A DNA stretch of 64,000 nt, taken from NCBI GenBank assembly GCA_947474065.1, contig CANJHD010000005.1:1-64000 (forward strand). Reading direction: 5' to 3'. Shown in pieces: positions 1 through 6,308 of the stretch; positions within the stretch are counted from its first letter, which is position 1, and each line of letters starts with the position of its first letter. The position numbers and the translations under genes were made by a program. This stretch comes from Planctomycetaceae bacterium (lineage in GTDB: Bacteria; Planctomycetota; Phycisphaerae; Phycisphaerales; SM1A02). Under the pieces are notes generated by a model. That model was not told the DNA's origin. It ran no database searches and saw nothing but the letters and a program-made list of their open reading frames with translations.

Positions 1-1
1 C

Positions 2-1330
2 ATCATGCTTGCGGACTGGGGCTACTGCGCGGCCACGATCACGTCGGTCAGCCCGGCTCAGGGCGGCGCGCAGGGAGGGACGGTGATCTCGATCACGGGG
101 ACCGGCTTGTCGACGACGAGCAGCGTCAAGATCGGCGGCGTTGCCTGCACGAACGTGACCGTCCTCACTCCGACACTCGTGCGTGCCACCACCCCGCCCG
201 GCCCGTTGGGCGAGGCGTCCGTTGCAGTCACGACGAGCGCGGGGACCACACTTGCGTCGACCCCGTTTACATACGTCCTGCAGCAGGTGTCTTCGATTAT
301 CCCGAACACCGGTAGCTACACGGGCGGCACGTCGATCACGATCACGGGCGCGTATCTCGCGGCGACGACAGGCGTGACCATCGGTGGCGTTCCCGCCACG
401 AATGTGGTCGTTGTCAGCGCAACGCAGGTGACTGCGGTGACGCCAGCTGGCTCAGTGGGCACGGTGGATGTGGTGATCACGGGTACGAAGGGCGCGGTGA
501 CGGTGGCGGGTGGATTTACGTATCAATCGATCATCGTGCCAACGTGGGCGACACTGGTGGAAGCGATGCCAGATCCAGCGGTGGTGACGGATTCCACGCT
601 GCGCGCAGCCATATCAGCGAGCGGTCTTGCATGGCGCGTGCGTGATACGGCGACGCAGATGGAGATGTTGTTGGTTCCACCGGGGACGTTCACGATGGGA
701 TGCACGGCGTCCAATCTGTCTGGGTGTTTCGGCAGCGAGAACCCCACGCACTCGGTGACCTTGACGCAAGCGTTCTACATGGGTCGTTATGAAGTGACCC
801 AGTCGCAGTGGGCGGCGAAGATGGGGAGCAATCCGAGTAACTTCCAAGGTTATTCTGACTCCGCAAGCCGACCGGTTGAGATGGTGTCATGGGACACGAT
901 TGGGGGCTATCTATCAGCGACGACCATGCGTTTGCCGAGCGAAGCAGAGTGGGAGTATGCCTGCCGCGCAGGTACGACGACTGCGTTCAACATTGGGGGA
1001 AGCGATGATGCCACGGTGGGGAATTTTGCGTGGTACAGCGCGAACTCCGATAGCCAGACGCACGTCGTGGGCGGCAAGGCGGCGAATGCACTTGGGTTGT
1101 ATGACATGTCCGGCAACGTGTGGGAGTGGGTGAATGATTGTTTTGACACCGATTACTACTCGGTGAGTCCATCGACAAACCCGCTTGGTCCGGTGTCTGG
1201 TTCGCACCGCGGGCTACGTGGCGGCTCTTGGAAGGACTCAACGGGCTACTTGCGCTCCTCCCAACGCGGCGCAGCCGTGCCCAGCACCGCCCCCTACGAC
1301 TTTGGTTTCCGCGTCGTAAGAAACCCCTGA
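2..1330 (+). CDS. TIG-repeat / FGE-sulfatase-fold surface protein (5' partial)
   Basis: The reading frame is open to the left edge, so the N-terminus is probably missing. Counting from the ATG at 5, residues about 10-90 and 92-172 are two IPT/TIG immunoglobulin-like repeats (each opens with Ile/Val-x-Ser-x-x-Pro-x-x-Gly and closes with a Phe-Thr-Tyr strand). Residues about 213-441 are a formylglycine-generating-enzyme-like (FGE-sulfatase, PF03781) domain, with PPGTFTMG, YEVTQSQW, RLPSEAEWEYACRAG, GNVWEW, LRGGSW and a final GFRVVR. The C-terminal segment lacks the two active-site cysteines of true FGE, so a structural or binding role is likelier than sulfatase activation. Secretion is inferred from the TIG repeats, because no signal peptide is inside the window. 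Confidence 0.85.
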   Translation: MMLADWGYCAATITSVSPAQGGAQGGTVISITGTGLSTTSSVKIGGVACTNVTVLTPTLVRATTPPGPLGEASVAVTTSAGTTLASTPFTYVLQQVSSIIPNTGSYTGGTSITITGAYLAATTGVTIGGVPATNVVVVSATQVTAVTPAGSVGTVDVVITGTKGAVTVAGGFTYQSIIVPTWATLVEAMPDPAVVTDSTLRAAISASGLAWRVRDTATQMEMLLVPPGTFTMGCTASNLSGCFGSENPTHSVTLTQAFYMGRYEVTQSQWAAKMGSNPSNFQGYSDSASRPVEMVSWDTIGGYLSATTMRLPSEAEWEYACRAGTTTAFNIGGSDDATVGNFAWYSANSDSQTHVVGGKAANALGLYDMSGNVWEWVNDCFDTDYYSVSPSTNPLGPVSGSHRGLRGGSWKDSTGYLRSSQRGAAVPSTAPYDFGFRVVRNP

Positions 1331-1415
1331 TTGCGTTCCCTTCCTCTGTTGATCTTTCTTTCTGCTTGGCTTCCTGATGCCTGCTTAGTTGAAGAATGCC
1401 CCAGAAGCGTTCGAT

Positions 1416-1441
1416 TGAGCGGGAATGCGTAATCCCACTCA
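1416..1441. repeat. Imperfect hairpin downstream of the TIG/FGE gene
   Basis: TGAGCGGGA at 1416-1424 can pair with TCCCACTCA at 1433-1441, with one C-A mismatch and an 8-nt loop. No T-run follows, so an intrinsic-terminator role is doubtful. It lies 86 bases after the stop codon of the first gene. Confidence 0.35.
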
Positions 1442-1537
1442 TAGCCTCAACGAACGTCCTACAAGCCAGCCTAGGGCTCTAAATCAGGCATCTGGTCGAG
1501 CACTAAGCGGGACTATGGAGAACTTTCAGTGCCTTCG

Positions 1538-1656
1538 ATTACCCAGCACTCAGATACCAGGCTGATTGGGGTTGTTGGGTAATGATTGGCTGCAGGACAC
1601 CCCTCTGACACCGTAATTACCCACTCGTATCGACTTCCCCCAGATGGCTGGGTAAC
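1538..1656. repeat. Alternating inverted 8-mer array (ATTACCCA / TGGGTAAT)
   Basis: ATTACCCA occurs at 1538-1545 and 1616-1623. Its reverse complement TGGGTAAT occurs at 1576-1583, and TGGGTAAC (one mismatch) at 1649-1656. The orientation alternates strictly and the starts are 38, 40 and 33 bases apart. Regular spacing and alternating orientation suggest protein binding sites, for example for a replication initiator, recombinase or repressor, but no protein partner can be assigned from the sequence. Confidence 0.5.
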
Positions 1657-1954
1657 CGAAATTTGAAATCCCTGGTTTCGTTGGGTCAGCATCGGCTACC
1701 GAAATGGACTTCACCAGAGGGGCCCCGAATCGAACCTGACTGTTTGGACACGATCAATCCCAGAGAATCGTTTTAGAGCCCACGGTATTCCGAGACCGTC
1801 CAAGACGGCAATCCGGCATAGAGACCGCTTCTGGAACCATCGTAGGACGATTAAACCCCGTCCGAGTGAAGAACCGGATCCTTGGTCGGATGTCCTGTGT
1901 CGCTATCAAAAATTCTTTAAAATTCTCGTAGGCCTCAAAGCCATCGATACCGGC

Positions 1955-2401
1955 TCAGAGACCACTCCGGATCTCGGCAAGTGTGAACCATCTCTGACTA
2001 GCTGTCGGTGTGGGAGAATTGACTCCCCTCCGTCCTGATGAACCGAGCAATCGGTTGGAGATTGTCTGCTGGTGCACGGTAATGCTCTCACCCAAATAGC
2101 CATTCAGCACAGAAGCATTGAGCAGGGAAGCAACTTTAGCATCGGGACTAACCACCAGGAAATCCCATGCACTTATCCCGTACTCATCCCCGGTCGGGGA
2201 AAGAAGAATGGCTCCATCCTCAAGACCGAGACTGCCCACTATCCAGTTGGCTTTGTCCAGCGCAATCATGATGGCGTCAAGGGGATCTGGATATGGGAAA
2301 TCGAAGGCGATCTGGAACTGAACAAGCGATGGTTCTTCCGCATTGGACTCAAGAAGGAATCGTTTAAATCTCTTTAGATGGCTACGTTGAAATGATCTCA
2401 T
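1955..2401 (-). CDS. Hypothetical protein in AT-rich island (uncertain)
   Basis: A 148-residue open frame starts at an ATG. The first ~105 residues look protein-like, with a mixed hydrophobic pattern such as FDFPYPDPLDAIMIALDKA and GISAWDFLVV. The last ~40 residues are Ser/Thr/Arg-rich and less convincing. No clear ribosome binding site precedes the ATG. I recognise no family. It lies downstream of and on the same strand as the Rep-like gene, so it may belong to the same mobile or decayed element. The opposite strand has a 101-residue frame over the same bases that looks less protein-like. Confidence 0.35.
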   Translation of the reverse strand: MRSFQRSHLKRFKRFLLESNAEEPSLVQFQIAFDFPYPDPLDAIMIALDKANWIVGSLGLEDGAILLSPTGDEYGISAWDFLVVSPDAKVASLLNASVLNGYLGESITVHQQTISNRLLGSSGRRGVNSPTPTASQRWFTLAEIRSGL

Positions 2402-3046
2402 GTAAATATTTAGGAAGTTTCATGGGCCATTGACTGAAGATCGTAAGAGAGGACCGGGATCAAGAATTTCTTAAAAGAACTTTGGCCCAAGAGACCTTCA
2501 GAGCATGAGTTGATGGAACCGGAAGACCATCTCTTAAGAGGGGCTCAATCACTCCTGAATCAATACACCAAAAAATATATAAAAACTTTGCACTAGAGAA
2601 TCCAAGAGGTAGTTCAGTTTGAAACTGGTGAACCAACTAATGAACCCGAATCATGATTCTCAAGAGAATCAAATTAGGTACTTTAATAGGGACTGTTGGT
2701 GGAGCTTCTACAGCTGATGAACCAGAAGGTAGTAGCTATAGAGAGATCAAGATTTATTATAAAAATTAGAACCAATGGTTGTAGAGGTTCTGTTGATTGA
2801 TTCCCTATAGAGAACCATTAGTGATGTACCTGATTTACTCATTAGGTTGTTGGTGTGACTCATCTGGAACCTTAAGTACGTTGGAGATCTCGTTAGAGAA
2901 GATCCAAGAGGTTCTTGATGAATGTTGTATTGAGAAACTCTAGATCTGCTCATCTACCCTTATAGATAAGTTCACCACTAAGCAACACCAAGGAATCCTC
3001 TCAGCCTCTCACTTAAGCGGATCACTCTTGGATTTGTCTCAACTAT
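2402..3046. other. AT-rich, gene-free block with imperfect repeats
   Basis: No credible gene is seen. Base composition is near 40 percent GC by eye, well below the neighbours. The motif TAGAGAA-TCCAAGAGGT (2594-2610) recurs as TAGAGAAGATCCAAGAGGT (2894-2912). There is an 18-nt palindrome, TGATTCTCAAGAGAATCA, at 2654-2671, and AATGGTT at 2773 is mirrored by AACCATT near 2814. It may be non-coding DNA of an integrated element or decayed sequence. Confidence 0.5.
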
Positions 3047-3523
3047 TTAGAACCAGATGACGGTCTCCCCTTTGTTCTGGGATATCCAATCTTTCATGGC
3101 ATAGTGAATCATTGGTGTTGCATCCTCATTCAATCGCTCAATCAAGACTGATGGAGGTGTGGCAGAAGAAAGTTGTGTACCTCTATATTTGTGTTCTGCC
3201 TGCAGTTCAAGCTGGTACGTGAGATAGTCAGATCCCTCAACAGTAAAATTGGGTTTCTTCACGTTGGAATGCACAACCAACCCGTGAAAGTGCCAGTGAA
3301 CACTTGTGGAATATTCTGGAAACAGAATCACGTGACCTGGTTCTAGTTGTTCCCTCTCATGAATTCTCTTTGCAAGGGACAGACCACAGCGGTAAATCTC
3401 CTCCTGCGTTCGCAAACAAAGATTCGCGGGAGTGATAGTGATGTGATGAGTCCATGGAATTGCAGAAACGACTGCTGTCCAAGCTTTCTTAGTCTGACCT
3501 GATGATTGATGATATTTTTGCAT
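3047..3523 (-). CDS. Small HUH-endonuclease (Rep-like) protein, helicase-less
   Basis: This 158-residue protein carries the three motifs of single-tyrosine HUH replication initiators in the right order. Motif I is HHITITP at residues 26-32. Motif II is HWHFHGLVV with the metal-binding His78-Phe-His80 and an upstream acidic PEY (69-71). Motif III is YAMK with candidate catalytic Tyr141 and Lys144, the YxxK pattern of CRESS-DNA virus/plasmid Reps and, more loosely, of microvirus replication proteins. The protein ends 14 residues after motif III, so there is no superfamily 3 helicase domain. The ATG has only a weak upstream AGG. Expected activity is nicking and joining one DNA strand at an origin hairpin. 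That is inferred from the motifs, and a domesticated or decayed role is possible. Confidence 0.6.
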   Translation of the reverse strand: MQKYHQSSGQTKKAWTAVVSAIPWTHHITITPANLCLRTQEEIYRCGLSLAKRIHEREQLEPGHVILFPEYSTSVHWHFHGLVVHSNVKKPNFTVEGSDYLTYQLELQAEHKYRGTQLSSATPPSVLIERLNEDATPMIHYAMKDWISQNKGETVIWF

Positions 3524-3563
3524 AGCCTATAATTATGTAGTCAATATGAGTAAATGCAAATAA

Positions 3564-3857
3564 TTATTGTCCATCTTTCACATCCGACCGCGTGTGAAGA
3601 AGAAGTCTTGCCAATGACAACAACGCCTGACGTGCATCAGGACCGAGCGTTGCAATTGCTTTGATCAGGTCAGCTACAAGAGGATCGATGTTGCTTTCGA
3701 CAAGGCGATCTGACACCACTACTGACCATGTACTTTGCGAACTACCTGAAATGACTGGTGTATTTTGATTCTGCTTTGGACCGATCAGGTCCACTCTCAG
3801 CACAGAAGGCCAGCAGACAATGCTGGCCTTCTTTCTTTTTAGATTGTGTTCAGTCAA
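3564..3857 (-). pseudogene. Possible recombinase C-terminal remnant (uncertain)
   Basis: This 97-residue frame opens only with a TTG and lacks an internal Met. The C-terminal ~40 residues (DPLVADLIKAIATLGPDARQ onward) form a predicted helix pair. It resembles the tails that follow the catalytic domain in many planctomycete tyrosine recombinases (pattern D-x-x-L-x-x-L-I-x-A followed by L-x-x-x-x-R-x-x-I/L). That resemblance is from memory and weak. The N-terminal part is encoded across a perfect hairpin, which suggests it is not real coding sequence. It lies directly upstream of the Rep-like gene on the same strand (40-base gap). Confidence 0.25.
3804..3840 (+). terminator. Perfect 12-bp hairpin with T-rich tail
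   Basis: AGAAGGCCAGCA (3804-3815) and TGCTGGCCTTCT (3821-3832) pair perfectly around a 5-nt loop, followed by TTCTTTTT at 3833-3840. In form this is a plus-strand Rho-independent terminator, yet no plus-strand gene is visible upstream. It also sits at the right boundary of the AT-rich island beside the Rep-like gene, so an origin or element-end hairpin is an alternative. Confidence 0.6.
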
Positions 3858-3907
3858 GGTGTAACCCTTCGCAAACTGCCGAATCTGGGGGCACGGGGTA
3901 CTAGTCT

Positions 3908-4261
3908 GTGCGCGTGCAAACCACCTTTACCGTCATTGAGTCCGCTGAGACCTTCACGCATGTGCAGATCATTGGGCCCCTCGACCTACTTGGTGTTGGC
4001 GCCATCGATCTCAAACTCACCGCCGCCACTGCGAGCCGCCGCAAGCACACGATCATTGACCTCACCGAGGTGCCGTTCATGGCATCGCTGGGCATGGGCC
4101 TCCTTGTGCAAGTCGCCCGGGCACTAACCGCCCGCGAGCAACGCCTCATTCTTCTGGCACCGAACGCGACCGTGGCGAGCGCCATCAAGACCTCGCGGCT
4201 TGACACAATGATGCCGATTGCAGAGAGCCTCGAAGCAGCGCACGGGCTGTTGCGCGCGTAA
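3908..4261 (+). CDS. STAS-domain anti-sigma factor antagonist-like protein
   Basis: A 117-residue single STAS domain of the SpoIIAA/RsbV type. The strand-helix signature IIDLTEVPFMASLGMGLL (about residues 48-65) aligns with the SpoIIAA segment D-L-x-x-V-x-F-M-D-S-S-G-L-G. The serine that is phosphorylated in SpoIIAA is kept, while the preceding Asp is Ala. By family, such proteins bind an anti-sigma kinase of the SpoIIAB/RsbW type and are switched by Ser phosphorylation. No kinase partner lies next to it. The start is a GTG at 3908, with a second in-frame GTG two codons later. It stands alone, 46 bases upstream of the dehydrogenase gene. Confidence 0.8.
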   Translation: MRVQTTFTVIESAETFTHVQIIGPLDLLGVGAIDLKLTAATASRRKHTIIDLTEVPFMASLGMGLLVQVARALTAREQRLILLAPNATVASAIKTSRLDTMMPIAESLEAAHGLLRA

Positions 4262-4307
4262 CCGCCACCGCACGACGGCTTGATCTTCCCGCCTTTACCA
4301 TCTGCGA

Positions 4308-5747
4308 ATGCAGACCTCGTGCTTCATTGATGGGAAATTCGTACCCGCTCGCTCAGGGAACACCTTTGCGGTCCGCAATCCCGCCACCGACGCAACGATC
4401 GCCCAGGTTGCAGATGGCAATGGCACCGATGCGCGTGCAGCAATCGAAGCGGCGTCTCGCGCCTTTCCTGCATGGAAGAACTTGGCAGCCATCGAGCGTG
4501 CCAAGCCACTGCGCAAACTTTCTGAACTCATGCTGCGCGACGCGGAGCGACTGGCCGACCTCTGCAGCCAAGAGTGCGGCAAGCCGCTGGCTGAAGCGCG
4601 CGTTGAAGTTGCCTACGCGGCAAGCTTTCTCGAGTGGTACGCCGAGGAAGGCAAGCGTGTCTACGGCGAAACGATTCCCGCAAGTGACCCAGGAAAGCGC
4701 TTGTTCGTTCTGCGTCAACCATCGGGCGTGGCAGCGGCGATCACCCCATGGAACTTTCCGATCGCCATGGTGACCAGAAAGATGGGGCCTGCTCTTGCTG
4801 CAGGTTGCACGCAAGTTGTGAAGCCCGCAGAACAAACGCCGCTGAGTGCGCTCGCAATCGCTGAACTCTCTGTTGAGGCAGGATTCCCTACCGGTGTATT
4901 CAACGTCGTCACTGGACTTGATGCTCCATCGATCGCAGACACTTTCTTTGATGGACTCACGGTTCGCCACGTGAGTTTCACAGGAAGTACCGAAGTTGGT
5001 CGCATCCTCTTGGAAAAGAGCGCTGCCAATGTCGTGCGTGTTTCGCTGGAACTCGGCGGACACGCACCGTTCATTGTGTTCGATGACGCGGACCTCGATA
5101 AGGCTGTTGTGGGCGCCATGGCCAGCAAGTTCCGCAATGCAGGGCAAACATGCGTCTGTGCCAACCGATTCTTAGTGCAGCGCGGAGTGCACGATGAGTT
5201 TGTCAAACGCCTGACCACTGCTGTCGCCGCCCTCAAAGTTGGCGACGGTCGAACACCCGGGACGCAAGTTGGACCGCTCGTTGACGATGCTGGTTTACGC
5301 AAAGCCGAAGCACATGTGGCGGATGCAGTAGCGCACGGCGCACGCGCGACAACCGGCGGAGCGCGTGCCACTGTGACTGGCTGCACTGATCGCTTCATGG
5401 CCCCCACGGTGCTCACTGGCGTCACCCCAGCCATGCTCTGCTTCCGCGAAGAAACTTTCGGCCCAATTGCACCGGTGTGCGCGTTTGACACAGAAACCGA
5501 GGCGCTCGAGATCGCTAACGGCACCCCGTATGGGCTCGCTGCTTACCTCTTCACTGCGGACGGCGCGCGCATCATGCGCATGGCCGAGGCACTCCAGTAC
5601 GGCATCGTCGGTGTCAACGACGCGCTACCTGCCACCGCACAAGCACCCTTTGGTGGAGTGAAGCACAGCGGACTTGGGCGCGAGGGCGGGCACCAAGGGA
5701 TCGAGGAATACCTCGATCTGAAATATGTGAGTTGGCGAATCAGCTGA
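4308..5747 (+). CDS. gabD: NAD(P)-dependent succinate-semialdehyde dehydrogenase-type ALDH
   Basis: A full-length 479-residue aldehyde dehydrogenase oxidising an aldehyde, most likely succinate semialdehyde, to the acid. Seen: TPWNFP (147-151), Lys172 in VVKPAE, GSTEVG, the general-base Glu248 in LELGG, and nucleophile Cys282 in GQTCVCANRF. The CVC arrangement (Cys282/Cys284) is that of the GabD/ALDH5 group, in which the two cysteines can form a redox-switch disulfide. The C-terminal EEYLDLKYV is also typical of this group. No GABA transaminase gene is adjacent, so the exact aldehyde is inferred from family alone. The gene is probably monocistronic, since mscL converges from the right. Confidence 0.85.
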   Translation: MQTSCFIDGKFVPARSGNTFAVRNPATDATIAQVADGNGTDARAAIEAASRAFPAWKNLAAIERAKPLRKLSELMLRDAERLADLCSQECGKPLAEARVEVAYAASFLEWYAEEGKRVYGETIPASDPGKRLFVLRQPSGVAAAITPWNFPIAMVTRKMGPALAAGCTQVVKPAEQTPLSALAIAELSVEAGFPTGVFNVVTGLDAPSIADTFFDGLTVRHVSFTGSTEVGRILLEKSAANVVRVSLELGGHAPFIVFDDADLDKAVVGAMASKFRNAGQTCVCANRFLVQRGVHDEFVKRLTTAVAALKVGDGRTPGTQVGPLVDDAGLRKAEAHVADAVAHGARATTGGARATVTGCTDRFMAPTVLTGVTPAMLCFREETFGPIAPVCAFDTETEALEIANGTPYGLAAYLFTADGARIMRMAEALQYGIVGVNDALPATAQAPFGGVKHSGLGREGGHQGIEEYLDLKYVSWRIS

Positions 5748-5797
5748 GAGTGGCGCCTGTGCGCTCATCATTCCCGAGTAATACGGAGAGGGAACGC

Positions 5798-6232
5798 TCA
5801 CTCATCAGATTTTTTTTCACCCTGCCGAGCAGCTCCCGCCACGCGATTGGTGGCGCCTTTGGCGAGTTCGGACAACTTCTTGATCTCGGACAAACTACGC
5901 AGAGTAGTGAGCTTGTTCAGGAACCGAATGGCAACAAAGACACTGAAGGCCACGATGCCAAATTGGATCACCGTGTCAAGGAACGCGCCATAATTGATCG
6001 CCACCGCAGATTGTGCAGCAACACCATCGGCTGCCGCGACTGCAGGTTTGATCACCCATTTCAATTCGTTGAAGTTCACGCCGCCGATCGCCCATCCGAG
6101 TGGTGGCATAAAGATGTCGGTGACAATCGAATTGACGACCTTACCAAACGCCGCGCCAAGGATCACACCAACAGCCAGATCGAGTGCGTTTCCCTTGACA
6201 GCGAAATCCGTGAATTCTTTGATGAAGCCCAT
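5798..6232 (-). CDS. mscL: Large-conductance mechanosensitive channel MscL
   Basis: 144 residues with the MscL N-terminal signature: MGFIKEFTDFAVKGNALDLA, then the pore helix VGVILGAAFGKVVNSIVTDI followed by MPPLG. A second membrane helix lies around residues 84-104 (IQFGIVAFSVFVAIRFLNKL), with a charged C-terminal bundle ending in EKKSDE. It forms a homopentameric inner-membrane channel that releases osmolytes on hypo-osmotic shock. It is convergent with the dehydrogenase gene (50-base gap) and lies downstream of the kinase-TPR gene on the same strand, with a 76-base gap. Confidence 0.95.
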   Translation of the reverse strand: MGFIKEFTDFAVKGNALDLAVGVILGAAFGKVVNSIVTDIFMPPLGWAIGGVNFNELKWVIKPAVAAADGVAAQSAVAINYGAFLDTVIQFGIVAFSVFVAIRFLNKLTTLRSLSEIKKLSELAKGATNRVAGAARQGEKKSDE

Positions 6233-6308
6233 TGGTTGATTCCTGAGTGTTGCGAAATGGAACGAGCGAAGAATAGTGCGCGGACACCCTCTTGGGGCGA
6301 TGCCCTTA

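Larger units (their letters stand above)
1331..1954. other. Intergenic stretch without a convincing gene
   Basis: No open frame here has protein-like composition. The stretch contains a hairpin shortly after the first gene and a four-copy alternating 8-mer array, both listed separately. It opens an island that is more AT-rich and less coding-dense than the rest of the window. Confidence 0.6.

Noticed and set aside
1700-1750. A GGTTCGATTC sequence on the minus strand resembling a tRNA T-loop
   Set aside because: The flanking bases do not form a 5-bp T-stem and no acceptor or anticodon arm could be found around it.
3047-3523. IS200/REP-associated Y1 transposase as an explanation of the HUH protein
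   Set aside because: Y1 transposases place the tyrosine in a Y-x-x-N-P context; here it is Y-A-M-K, and no subterminal imperfect palindromes typical of IS200 ends were seen.
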